Source: Micromonospora cremea (GTDB taxonomy: Bacteria > Actinomycetota > Actinomycetes > Mycobacteriales > Micromonosporaceae). Taken from it: 64,000 nt of DNA. Each line of letters starts with the position of its first letter. The first letter of the stretch is position 1. Below the pieces are notes generated by a model that ran no database searches, was not told the origin of the DNA, and saw nothing but the letters and a program-made list of their open reading frames with translations. The stretch is from the NCBI RefSeq assembly GCF_900143515.1, contig NZ_FSQT01000001.1, forward strand, positions 806,001-870,000, given 5' to 3'. This document shows, in pieces, positions 53,097-61,734 of this stretch. A program made the position numbers and the translations under genes.

Positions 53097-54488
53097 GTGA
53101 CTGGTGGGGCGCAGTCGGCCGACGCGGCGGTCAGGCCCGTACGAACCGCCGCGTGGTCGTGGTGGGCCGATGTGATCGCGTCGGTCGGCGCGGTCAGCGT
53201 GCTGATCGTCGTCGCGCTCTGGGTGCGGGGCGGCGGCGTGCAGGAGCTTCGTGGCTGGGCGGAGGGCCTGACGTCGCTGGGTCGGTTGACCGGGCTTGTC
53301 GCGGCGGACCTGCTGCTCATCCAGGTGCTGCTGATGGCGCGCGTGCCGTGGATCGAGCGCACCTACGGGCAGGACCGACTCGCCCGTTGGCACCGCGTCG
53401 TCGGGTTCGTCTCCTTCAACCTCCTGCTCGCACACATCGTGCTGATCACGGTCGGGTACGCCGAGACAGGTGGGGTTTCCGTGACAGCCGAGGCGTGGAG
53501 CCTCGTCACCACGTTCCCGGGAGTACTGCTGGCGGTCGCCGGGGCGGTGGCCCTGACGATGGTCGTGCTCACCTCCCTGCGGGCCGCTCGGCGGCGGCTG
53601 CGCTACGAGGCGTGGCACCTGCTGCACCTGTACGCCTACCTCGGCGTCGGCCTGGCGCTGCCACATCAGCTCTGGACCGGGGCCGACTTCACCAGCTCCC
53701 GGGCCGCGACACTGTACTGGTGGACCGCGTACGCCGCGTGCGCCGGCGCGGTTGTCGCCTTCCGGCTCGGCCTACCGGCCTGGCGGACGCTGCGGCACCG
53801 ACTCACAGTGGCCGCAGTGGTCGCAGAGGCACCGGGCGTTCATTCGATCTACATGCGGGGACGCCACCTGGACCAGTTGCCGGCACACGCGGGGCAGTTC
53901 TTCCAGTGGCGCTTCCTCAGCGGCCCGGGTTGGAGTCGCGGCCACCCGTACTCGTTGTCCGCTGTGCCGCATGACGACACGTTGCGGATCACGGTGCGAT
54001 CCCGCGGCGAGGGCAGCGAGAAGGTGTCTGAGTTACGGCCGGGAACTCATGTGTTGATTGAGGGGCCGTACGGTCGGCTGACCGCCGCCCGGCGCACGGC
54101 TGCGCGGGTCACCATGATCGCGTCCGGGATTGGAATTACCCCGCTGCGGACCTTGTTGGAAGAGTTGCCGTACGCGCCAGGCGAAGCCACGCTGCTGTAC
54201 CGGGCGCGCTCGGCGGAAGACCTGGTGTTCCGCCAGGAACTGGACCGCCTCTCGGCCGTCCGTGGCCTGCGTGTGGAGTACCTGTTGGGGTCCCGCGGGC
54301 GCAAGAACTCATGGTTGCCGGCCGGATTCGGCGATGATGCGAAAGCCTTGAGTGAGCTTGTTCCGGACATCGCGCAGCACGACGTGTTCGTGTGCGGACC
54401 GGACGAGTGGATGCAGACGGTGGTACGCGCGGCGCGACAGACAGGCGTGCCCGAGAAGCGCATTCATCTTGAACGCTTCACCTGGTAG
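53097..54488 (+). CDS. Ferric reductase-like transmembrane flavoprotein
   Basis: This is a 463-residue protein. The first 235 residues have six helices with His residues suited to haem (ARWHRVVGFVSFNLLLAHIV, YEAWHLLHLYAYLGVGLALPH). Then follow an FAD domain (WSRGHPYSLSAVPHDD) and an NAD(P) domain (VTMIASGIGITPLRTLLEEL, HDVFVCGPDEWM). It should carry electrons from NAD(P)H across the membrane through haem. It is the first gene of a three-gene set with an FMN-binding protein and ApbE, the probable outside acceptor and its maturation enzyme. Confidence 0.9.
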   Translation: MTGGAQSADAAVRPVRTAAWSWWADVIASVGAVSVLIVVALWVRGGGVQELRGWAEGLTSLGRLTGLVAADLLLIQVLLMARVPWIERTYGQDRLARWHRVVGFVSFNLLLAHIVLITVGYAETGGVSVTAEAWSLVTTFPGVLLAVAGAVALTMVVLTSLRAARRRLRYEAWHLLHLYAYLGVGLALPHQLWTGADFTSSRAATLYWWTAYAACAGAVVAFRLGLPAWRTLRHRLTVAAVVAEAPGVHSIYMRGRHLDQLPAHAGQFFQWRFLSGPGWSRGHPYSLSAVPHDDTLRITVRSRGEGSEKVSELRPGTHVLIEGPYGRLTAARRTAARVTMIASGIGITPLRTLLEELPYAPGEATLLYRARSAEDLVFRQELDRLSAVRGLRVEYLLGSRGRKNSWLPAGFGDDAKALSELVPDIAQHDVFVCGPDEWMQTVVRAARQTGVPEKRIHLERFTW

Positions 54489-54537
54489 ATCGGCCACCCA
54501 TCCTCATGGGCTCACAGTCCGACCTGAGGAGGACGAC

Positions 54538-55023
54538 ATGCGTAAGATCACTTTGTGGTTGCTCGCCACGATCGCCGTGGTGGTACTTCTTTTCAGCTAC
54601 AAGACGTCGACCGGATCCGACAGCTCGCCTCTGGCCGAGACTGTCAGTGGCGCGAACGCGCCGGCCACGGAGACCGGCCTCGGCTCGGCGACGACGCCCG
54701 GGACGTCACGGGGCACCGTCGCACGGTCCGGTTCCACCACCGTCGCCGACGGCCCGGTCGTGCAGACGAAGCGGGGGAACGTCCAGGTGCGGGCCAGCAT
54801 CAACGGCGGCCGGATCACCGAGATCACGCCGGTGACGGTGCCGAGCACGAACAGCCGCTCCCGCGATATCAACAAGCACGCGGTGCCGCAGCTGCGCACG
54901 GAGGCGCTCGCCGCACAGAGCGCGCAGATCGACGCGGTGTCCGGTGCGACGCTGACCAGCGACGGCTACACGAAGTCGCTCCAGGCCGCGCTGGACGACG
55001 CTCACTTCAAGGCCAAGCCGTGA
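54538..55023 (+). CDS. Membrane-anchored FMN-binding domain protein
   Basis: This 161-residue protein has GAGGAGG before ATG 54538. It has one N-terminal helix (LWLLATIAVVVLLFSY), a Ser/Thr linker, then an FMN-binding domain ending with QIDAVSGATLTSDGYTKSLQ. The Thr in SGAT is the site where ApbE attaches FMN covalently. The domain should face outward and accept electrons from the reductase. Confidence 0.9.
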   Translation: MRKITLWLLATIAVVVLLFSYKTSTGSDSSPLAETVSGANAPATETGLGSATTPGTSRGTVARSGSTTVADGPVVQTKRGNVQVRASINGGRITEITPVTVPSTNSRSRDINKHAVPQLRTEALAAQSAQIDAVSGATLTSDGYTKSLQAALDDAHFKAKP

Positions 55024-55754
55024 CCCGGCAGGCGTTCGTCGAGCAGATCATGGGTCTGCCCGTCAGCGCGCACGTGCGCGGTCCCGGTGCCGACTCCCCG
55101 GCGGCGGCGAACGCCGTCGCCGGGGCCTTCGCCGAACTGCGCGCGATGGACGCCGTCTTCAGCCTGTACCGCCCAGACAGCCAGCTGAGCGCCCTGAACC
55201 GGGGAGAGCCGGTGGACGACCCGTTGGTCGACGCGGTGATCGACCTGTGCGAGCAGGCGCGGCAGCGTACGAACGGCTACTTCAACGCGTACCTGCCCGT
55301 ACCCGGCGGTGGCAGCCACTTCGACCCGTCCGGCCTCGTCAAGGGCTGGGCCGTCGAACGCGCCGCAGAGCACCTGGAAGGGTACGAGTTCTACCTGAAC
55401 GCCGGTGGGGACATGACGGTACGCGGATCCTGGCGCATAGGCGTAGAGGATCCGGCACAGCCCGATCAGCTCCTCACCACCCTCGAGATCGTCGACGGGG
55501 CCATCGCGACCTCGGGCAGTGCACACCGCGGAGCACACATCGTAGATCCATACACCGGCGCCCCCGCCCGAGGCCTGCGCTCGGTCACCGTCATCGGCCC
55601 GTCTCTGACCTGGGCGGACGTGTACGCCACCGCAGCGGCTGCGCAGGGGCCTGAGGCGGTGACCTGGCTCGCGACGCTACCCGGGTACGAGGCCCTGCTC
55701 GTCGACGACGATGGCGCCCTACTGGCCACCCCCGGCTGGCCACTACCCGCGTAA
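55020..55754 (+). CDS. apbE: FAD:protein FMN transferase
   Basis: This is a 244-residue protein, GTG start in GTGA overlap with the FMN-binding gene. MDAVFSLYRPDSQLSALNRG, DPSGLVKGWAVERAAEHL, YLNAGGDMTVRG and TWADVYATAAAAQG carry the FAD and Mg2+ sites of ApbE. It is shorter than enterobacterial ApbE and has no signal peptide, like other actinobacterial members. It very likely flavinylates the protein encoded just upstream. Confidence 0.92.
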   Translation: MTRQAFVEQIMGLPVSAHVRGPGADSPAAANAVAGAFAELRAMDAVFSLYRPDSQLSALNRGEPVDDPLVDAVIDLCEQARQRTNGYFNAYLPVPGGGSHFDPSGLVKGWAVERAAEHLEGYEFYLNAGGDMTVRGSWRIGVEDPAQPDQLLTTLEIVDGAIATSGSAHRGAHIVDPYTGAPARGLRSVTVIGPSLTWADVYATAAAAQGPEAVTWLATLPGYEALLVDDDGALLATPGWPLPA

Positions 55755-56005
55755 GGGCGTGGCCGGCAGGGTGGGCGCGTTGCTCGGCCAGCACAGCCGC
55801 GTCGTTTCGGCGCTGTCGGGTATCGCCCCTGGTGGCCGCCTCGTTGGCGAACCGATTCGGGGTCTTCGAGGGCGGCGTCGCGTCTGCCAGATGTTCGGCA
55901 GGGCGGTGGCGTGATGGCAAGGACGGCCGGCGGACGACCATCCGGGTGTTCGATCACGACCCGTCCGAAGGGGGCAAGCCAGTTCAGCGGGGACTGGAAG
56001 GGTAG

Positions 56006-56398
56006 GTGCACTGCGGCAACGCGATGGGCAAGGCTGGCGGAGCGGCCGCTGCCATCGGGCGCAGCCTCCTCGCGGTTGTCGCCGACGTACCGGAGGCATG
56101 GCGAGGCAACGCCGCAGACGGATTCCGCGAGTTCGAGCTCACGCCCGCTACGGCGACCGTGAGTCTGGAGACGGTGTGCGAGTACTGCAACTGTCTCTAC
56201 GAGCGGGCCGCAGAGGCGACCAAGAAGCTGTACGACGTCTCCGCCAGTGCGATCGACGACCTGCTCGACCTGCTTCTGGTGATCAGCGGATGTCTGGCCG
56301 CCGGCACCGCCACGATCGAGATCATTCTCGGCCCGATCGCCGGCTACTCGATCGCCGCGTTCGGGTGGTTCGATCAGGATTCCTCTTTAGGCGCGTAG
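56006..56398 (+). pseudogene. WXG100-like protein fragment
   Basis: The frame contains VADVPEAWRGNAADGFREFE, a WxG turn typical of ESX-type substrates, then a helical hairpin and a hydrophobic segment (LLLVISGCLAAGTATIEIIL). It begins abruptly without a proper N-terminal helix and stops 12 bases into the 3' end of the convergent regulator gene. I read it as truncated at both ends. Confidence 0.5.
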
Positions 56399-57031
56399 GT
56401 GACGCAGGACGGCCAGAACCCGGCGGTGGTCGGAGCGGTCGTGTGGCAGGTCGAGCTTGGTGAAGATGGCGGTGACGTGCTTCTCCACGCTGCGCTCGGC
56501 CAGCCGCAGCGTCTCTGCGATGGCGATGTTGGACCGGCCCTCGGCGAGCAGACCGAGAATCTCGCGCTCGCGGGCGGACAGCCGGGCCAGGCCCGCGTCG
56601 GCCGCGGGGGCGGCGAGCAGGTGCCGGACGACCTCCGGGTCGAGGGCGGTGCCGCCGGCTGCCACCCGTCGCAGCGCCTCGATGAACTCGCCGGTGCTCA
56701 CGATCCGGTCTTTGAGCAGGTAGCCGACGTGGCCGCTGTGCTCGGACAGCAGCCGCCGGGCGTAGCTGGTCTCGATCCACTGGGAGAAGACGAGCACCGC
56801 CACTCGGGGGTGATCGGCTCGGATGGTCAGGGCGGCCCGCAGTCCCTCGTCGGTCTGGGTGGGTGGCATTCGGACGTCCACGACGGCGACGTCCGGCTGC
56901 TCGGCAGCGACTGCGGTGAGCAGCGCTTCCGCGTTGTCGACCGCGGCGACCACCTCGATGTCGTGGTCGCCGAACAGCAGCGCGATCCCGTCGCGCAGCA
57001 GCGGGTTGTCCTCGGCTATGACGACGCGCAT
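56387..57031 (-). CDS. NarL/LuxR family response regulator
   Basis: This is a 214-residue protein. The receiver domain has VVIAEDNPLLRDGIALLF, phospho-acceptor Asp in VAVVDVRMPP, and the Lys in GYLLKDRIV. The C-terminal LuxR helix-turn-helix is LSAREREILGLLAEGRSNIA. It starts two bases after the kinase gene's end and completes the two-component system. Confidence 0.94.
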   Translation of the reverse strand: MRVVIAEDNPLLRDGIALLFGDHDIEVVAAVDNAEALLTAVAAEQPDVAVVDVRMPPTQTDEGLRAALTIRADHPRVAVLVFSQWIETSYARRLLSEHSGHVGYLLKDRIVSTGEFIEALRRVAAGGTALDPEVVRHLLAAPAADAGLARLSAREREILGLLAEGRSNIAIAETLRLAERSVEKHVTAIFTKLDLPHDRSDHRRVLAVLRHLRA

Positions 57032-57032
57032 C

Positions 57033-58244
57033 TCACTCCCGGGGGACGGTCATGGTCACGGTAGTGGGGCCGCCAACGGGGGAGTCGATGTGCAGGCGGC
57101 CATCGAGGGCCTCGGCGCGGCGGGCGAGTCCGCTCAGGCCGGTGCCACCCGCCCCGGTGGTCGCCCCGCCTCGGCCGTCGTCGCGCACCGCCAGAGTTAG
57201 TCTGTCGTCGTCGTCGAAAAGCCAAATCTCGGCGCGAGTCGCGTCCGCGTGCCGGGCGATGTTGGTGAGCAGTTCCGCCGCGGCGAAATAGAGCGCCGAC
57301 GCGGTGGCGTCCGGTGGCCTCGTGCGCAGGTTTACCGCGACCGAGGCGGGCGCCGCGCTGCGCCCGGCCAGGGTGGTCAGGGCAACGTCGAGGCCGTCGT
57401 CCAGGGCCGGCGGGTGCAGGCCGCGCACGATGTCACGCAGTTCGGCGAGTGCCTCGGTCGCCGTGCGCCGGGCCTCGAAGGCGAGGTCTCGTACCGGTTG
57501 CTCGGTGCTGCGGTGCTCGATGCGGGACAGGGCGACGCCGAGCGAAACCATTCGGGCCTGGGTGCCATCGTGCAGGTCACGTTCGACGCGGCGCAGCAGC
57601 GCCGTGGCGTCCGCCTGCAGCGCCGTCCGGGCCGCCTCGAGTTCGGCGATGCGCCGCGCGGCCGGACCCGGATGCAGCAGACCGCGCACGAGCAGGCCGT
57701 CGACGGATACGACGAGGCGCAGGATCCACGGCACGACCAGTAGCAGGAGCAGGCCGAGCCCGGCCTCCCGCCACGTCTGCACCCAGGTGTGTGGCTCCAC
57801 CCCCAACCACTCCGGGCTGAGGAACCACCAGGCCGGGTACGTCATCGCCGCCAGGCCGCTGCCGAGAGCGATCACCGTGCCGTACGCACCGAGTAAGATC
57901 AACGGGAAGCTCAGGAAGCAGTACGCGAGAGCGCGCCACGCGGTGGGGTCGCCGAAAACCGCGGTGAACCGCCCCCAGCTGGTCTGCGCTGGCAGCGGCG
58001 GCGGATCGGGCCAGTCCCAGCCGAGGATCCGGCGGGCCGGGGCGCGGAACCACCCCGGCGTACGCCGGGCCAGGAACAGCACACCGGCGAGCAACGCCAG
58101 TCCGAAGATCAGAACCGACAGTGCACCCGTGACGATTCCGAGCAAGGCCAGCACGAACGCCGGCAGCCGGAGCACCGCCGCGGTGAGCACGTACAGCAGT
58201 TCCCGCCACATGCGGTGGCTCGTCCAGACGCGTAGCAGGATCAC
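57033..58244 (-). CDS. Sensor histidine kinase (HisKA_3 type)
   Basis: This 403-residue protein starts at GTG 58244, overlapping the permease stop by GTGA. The first half has four to five helices in a sensor domain (LPAFVLALLGIVTGALSVL). The phospho-accepting His is in RRVERDLHDGTQARMVSLG. The ATPase domain shows YFAAAELLTNIARHADAT and VRDDGRGGATTGAGGTGLSG. It likely senses an envelope condition linked to the ABC pair. Confidence 0.92.
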   Translation of the reverse strand: MILLRVWTSHRMWRELLYVLTAAVLRLPAFVLALLGIVTGALSVLIFGLALLAGVLFLARRTPGWFRAPARRILGWDWPDPPPLPAQTSWGRFTAVFGDPTAWRALAYCFLSFPLILLGAYGTVIALGSGLAAMTYPAWWFLSPEWLGVEPHTWVQTWREAGLGLLLLLVVPWILRLVVSVDGLLVRGLLHPGPAARRIAELEAARTALQADATALLRRVERDLHDGTQARMVSLGVALSRIEHRSTEQPVRDLAFEARRTATEALAELRDIVRGLHPPALDDGLDVALTTLAGRSAAPASVAVNLRTRPPDATASALYFAAAELLTNIARHADATRAEIWLFDDDDRLTLAVRDDGRGGATTGAGGTGLSGLARRAEALDGRLHIDSPVGGPTTVTMTVPRE

Positions 58245-59560
58245 CCAACGACCTCGATCGGTGCGCGCCGCAGGCCGGCCGCCGCCGGCACGACCATTGC
58301 GGCTAACACCAGTGCGAGGGTCGCCGCGACCCCGGCGACCAGCCAGGACAATGGCAGCCACGGCCGCCACGTGCCCAGTGCGGTATGCAGCAGCGGCAGC
58401 AGGGTGGTCGCGGCGACCACGGCCCCGGCCGCCAGCGCGGTACTGGTCACGACCAGAGCCTCGCAGATCACGATCGCCAGCGTGCGCCCGCGGGTTCCGC
58501 CAGCCAGCCGGATGACCGCCAATTCGTGCCGACGGCCGTGCATGACTGTCACCAACGTGTTCACCGCAGCGATCGCCGCGAACGCCGTGTACGCGCCGGT
58601 CCCCGAATACTCCAGCCAGCGGTCCGCAGCCGGCGAGGAAACGCTGGTGACGTGCGCAGTTGTGGTGCCGCGCACGATCGTGACCGCGGCGAAGGCCACC
58701 GCCAGGGTGAGCGGGACGAGCGCACCTGACAACGACCCCGCGCGGGCGGTCAGCGAGTCGGCCGCCAGGGCACCGGTGGAGCCGACCCGTCGGATCGCCG
58801 GGACCGCGACGCGCAGCAGCACCGGACCCAACAGGCCCATCCCCACGGACATGGCCAGCATGACGAAGAGCCCGGCCTGGTCAGCCGTCTGGGCGTCGAG
58901 GTCGCTGATCACCACGGCCAGGGCGATGCCGCCGGCCACCAGGAGCAGACCGAGCGGCGTACGCACCCGGCTCGCCCCTCGTCTGGACGCCATCGCCTCA
59001 GTCAGCGCCACCGCGGGCCGCAACCGCGACGGGCGGATCGCGGCGACCATCGCGCCGAGCAGCGAGGTTCCCACGGTCACCACGTACGCGATCGGAACGG
59101 CGCCGCCGGGCACGCGGAAGGACACCTCGGCCGGCACCACCCCGTACCCGACCAAGCCGTGCAGCCACGCGTGGCCGGCGAGCAGGCCTACCGGGATGCC
59201 GGCCGCGGTCGCCGGCAGCGCTACCAGAGCGGCCTGGCCGGCGATTGCTCGCCGGACCCGCGCCGGCGTGGCGCCGATTGTACGGACCAGAGCCAGGTCC
59301 CGCGCCTGGTCGGCGATCGCCGTGCCCATAGTCACGCCGACGATCAACACCGCCAGATAGACCGAGGAGAGCGTAAAGATCAGTCCGAGGTCCCCCACTC
59401 CGCTGTCGGTCAGCGCGACCCGCTGTTCCGGGGAAAGCGGAGCACCGTCGAACGAGGCGAGCAGGCACAGCCCGGTGGTGATCAGTGCGGCGGCGAGTGC
59501 CTGCGTCGCGGCGGGGCCGAGGAACGCCCACAAGTTCGCCCGGAACGCCTGGCGGATCAC
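58241..59560 (-). CDS. FtsX-like ABC transporter permease
   Basis: This is a 439-residue protein with two FtsX domains and about eight helices (FTLSSVYLAVLIVGVTMG, YTAFAAIAAVNTLVTVMHG). Conserved cytoplasmic segments are DLALVRTIGATPARVRRAI and ELAVIRLAGGTRGRTLAIV. GTG 59560 overlaps the ATPase stop. Such permeases act in export or mechanotransmission, often against peptide antibiotics. Confidence 0.9.
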   Translation of the reverse strand: MIRQAFRANLWAFLGPAATQALAAALITTGLCLLASFDGAPLSPEQRVALTDSGVGDLGLIFTLSSVYLAVLIVGVTMGTAIADQARDLALVRTIGATPARVRRAIAGQAALVALPATAAGIPVGLLAGHAWLHGLVGYGVVPAEVSFRVPGGAVPIAYVVTVGTSLLGAMVAAIRPSRLRPAVALTEAMASRRGASRVRTPLGLLLVAGGIALAVVISDLDAQTADQAGLFVMLAMSVGMGLLGPVLLRVAVPAIRRVGSTGALAADSLTARAGSLSGALVPLTLAVAFAAVTIVRGTTTAHVTSVSSPAADRWLEYSGTGAYTAFAAIAAVNTLVTVMHGRRHELAVIRLAGGTRGRTLAIVICEALVVTSTALAAGAVVAATTLLPLLHTALGTWRPWLPLSWLVAGVAATLALVLAAMVVPAAAGLRRAPIEVVG

Positions 59561-60276
59561 GCAGCCACCGCCGACACGCCGCGCAGTCGCTCGGCGATGC
59601 TCGCCGCGTCGGGGGTTGGCCCGTCGTGCACCACAGCACCCTCGCGTAGCAGAACGAGCCGGTCGCTCCACGCCGCCGCCGCTGGGTCGTGCGTCACCAT
59701 CAGGACGGTCACCCCATCGCGGTCCGCGGCCGCGCGCAGCAGCGCCAGGATGCGCGCACCGGTCGCCGGGTCCAGCGCACCCGTCGGCTCATCCGCGAAG
59801 ATCACCCTCGGCGCGGTGACCAGCGCCCGAGCCACCGCGACCCGCTGCCGCTGGCCGCCGGAGAGTTCGCCCACCGGGCGCTCGCCCAGACCGGCCAGAC
59901 CCACCTGGCTGAGCACCTCGTCGGCGGCCCGGGCACGCGGGCCGCCGAGCCGCACCGGCAGCACCACGTTCTGCCGTACGGTCAGCTGGGAGAGCAGGTT
60001 GTACGCCTGGAAGACGAACCCGGCCCGATCCCGCCGCAGACGGGTGAGGCGCGCCTCGCGCATGCGGGTGATGTCCTGTCCAGCGAGGCGCACCCGCCCG
60101 CCGTTAGGCCGGTCCAGACCGGCCGCGCAGTGCAGCAGCGTGCTCTTGCCCGAGCCGGTCGCGCCCATGACAGCGACGAACTGGCCGGACGGGACGTCGA
60201 GGGACACGTCGTGTAACGCGCGCACGCCACGGGGATAGCGTCGCGACACCGAGGCCAGCGAGATCACGGAATCCAT
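59557..60276 (-). CDS. ABC transporter ATPase (LolD/MacB type)
   Basis: This is a 239-residue protein. Walker A is VMGATGSGKSTLLHCAAGL, the Q-loop is FVFQAYNLLSQLTVRQNV, the signature is ELSGGQRQRVAVARAL, and Walker B is VIFADEPTGALDPATG. ATG 60276 places the strand start correctly; an upstream ATG at 60309 is less likely. It is the first gene of the four-gene operon ATPase-permease-kinase-regulator. Confidence 0.93.
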   Translation of the reverse strand: MDSVISLASVSRRYPRGVRALHDVSLDVPSGQFVAVMGATGSGKSTLLHCAAGLDRPNGGRVRLAGQDITRMREARLTRLRRDRAGFVFQAYNLLSQLTVRQNVVLPVRLGGPRARAADEVLSQVGLAGLGERPVGELSGGQRQRVAVARALVTAPRVIFADEPTGALDPATGARILALLRAAADRDGVTVLMVTHDPAAAAWSDRLVLLREGAVVHDGPTPDAASIAERLRGVSAVAA

Positions 60277-60635
60277 GCCTCCACTCTGGCTGGCGCCCAG
60301 CCGCGGCACATCCGTGTGAGCCGCCCAAGGCGAGTGGCGGTTAGCCGCACCTGCTGGTGCGGCTAACCACTCGGCGGGGCTGGCAAATCAGCCGAGCCGG
60401 ATGGTGCCGTGAAAGTCCAGCCCGTGTTGGGTAGTCGGCTCGTGTGGATCCACCGACACGAACCCCCTTGCCTGCGGTAGGCGTGTCGCGACCCGTCGGC
60501 GCACGTCGTCCTCTTGGTGACGGTACGTCCCGATGGTTGGGGGGAGCGGGGCGCGTTGGGACCCGCGCTTTCCTGCCGGCCTGCCCCCGGCACCGGCGTG
60601 AGGTCGGTTGGCAGTCTGCTGTACGTGCTCTCGGG
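60277..60635. other. Promoter region with hairpin
   Basis: No gene is supported. It contains the 13-bp inverted repeat at 60339-60368 and the presumed promoter of the ABC/two-component operon. Confidence 0.45.
60339..60368. terminator. Hairpin upstream of the ABC/two-component operon
   Basis: GGTTAGCCGCACC (60339-60351) and GGTGCGGCTAACC (60356-60368) pair perfectly around TGCT. It may end transcription from the decayed SDR genes or be an operator for the operon 63 bases downstream. Confidence 0.5.
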
Positions 60636-60917
60636 TCAGTTGCTGATGGCCGGCGCGGCGTGGTGGAAGCGGTCGTCGGTGAGCTGCACGGCGGTGAAGG
60701 CGGCGATGTCGGCGTGAGTCACAGCGATGCCAATCTTGTTGGTACCGAAGAAGCCGTAGCGGTTCACGCCGCGTGCGGGGCCGTCCTTGGGCGCGCTGAA
60801 CCGCACGATGGTCCAGTCGAGGCCGTTGTTCATGATGAGGTCGGACATGCCCAGCAGCTCCTGGTAGGCGCGGCTCAGCAGGTTTCGGCCCATGAACCCG
60901 ATGAGCTTCTGCTGCAC
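60636..60917 (-). pseudogene. C-terminal fragment of an NAD(P)H-binding SDR protein
   Basis: The frame from GTG 60917 reads QQKLIGFMGRNLLSRAYQEL then LDWTIVRFSAPKDGPARG and ends HHAAPAISN. This matches the second half of NmrA/YhfK-type oxidoreductases. The Rossmann nucleotide-binding half is missing, so it should be inactive. Confidence 0.7.
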
Positions 60918-61690
60918 GTTAGGCCTGTCGCGCTTGTCGACGATGCTGGGCGTTCCGCTGCTTCGGCCAGGGACATGGTGCGGTGTCCGATGAGGCGGGT
61001 GAGGTCGCCGGCGTAGGCCATGATCCCGGCGCCCATGTTGCCGTCAAGGGTGGCGAAAATCCGGCGGTTCCCTCATCCAGGCCGGCGCCGGTCAGGATGG
61101 CCTGGTAATGCTCCGCGCTGACCGGCTGGTATCGCACCGGTTTGCCGAGGACCTTCGCCGTGGCGTCGGCGAGATCGGCGTACGTGTAGTCGGTGTCGCC
61201 GGTGAGGCTGTAGGTCGTGTTGTCGTGGTCGTCGGTGGTGACCACGGCGGCGAGGCTTCGGCGAAGCCGCGTCGGCCGGCCGGGGCGACGCGGCCGTCGC
61301 CGACAGCGGCGGTGAAGACGCCGGTCTGCGCGGCACCCTGCATAGCCTGGATGTAGTTCTCGATGTACCAGCCGTTGCGCAGGATGGTGTAGCGCAGACC
61401 GGACTGCTTGATGGCGTTCTCAGTGGCCTTGTGGTCGGCGCCGAGCGCGAAGCTCGGATCGTCGGCGCGGACGCCGCTGGTGTAGTAGAAGTGCTGCGGC
61501 AGCCGCGGCGGTGTCGATAACGGCGCAGTGTTGCTGCAGCCGGTGGGGGTCCTTGCCGGAGATGAGCACCACCTGGTCGTGTCCGGCGATGGCGGCGCGG
61601 ATCTGGTCGGCGTCGCCGAGGTCACGGTGCGATAGCCATCGGCGGCCAGGGCGTCGAGGACCTGCTGGGTGCGGCCGGTACACAGCTGCA
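60918..61690 (-). pseudogene. NmrA/QorB-like oxidoreductase, frameshifted
   Basis: Read backward from 61690, pieces in changing frames give GDLGDADQIRAAIAGHDQVV, then FYYTSGVRADDPSFALGADH with YTILRNGWYIENYIQAMQGA, then TYSLTGDTDYTYADLADATA with YQPVSAEHYQAILTGAGLDE, and MGAGIMAYAGDLTRLIG. At least three frameshifts interrupt a gene of about 280 codons. The N-terminal glycine motif is missing. Confidence 0.82.
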
Positions 61691-61734
61691 GTTCAGCGGC
61701 CTCCTCAAGGGACCAGCTTGGGCGACTTGAACCC

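Noticed and set aside
52194..53666. 490-residue minus-strand ORF
   Set aside because: Runs antisense into the ferric reductase gene and has basic, repetitive composition.
57304..58515. 403-residue plus-strand ORF
   Set aside because: Antisense to the histidine kinase; Arg/Ser-rich shadow.
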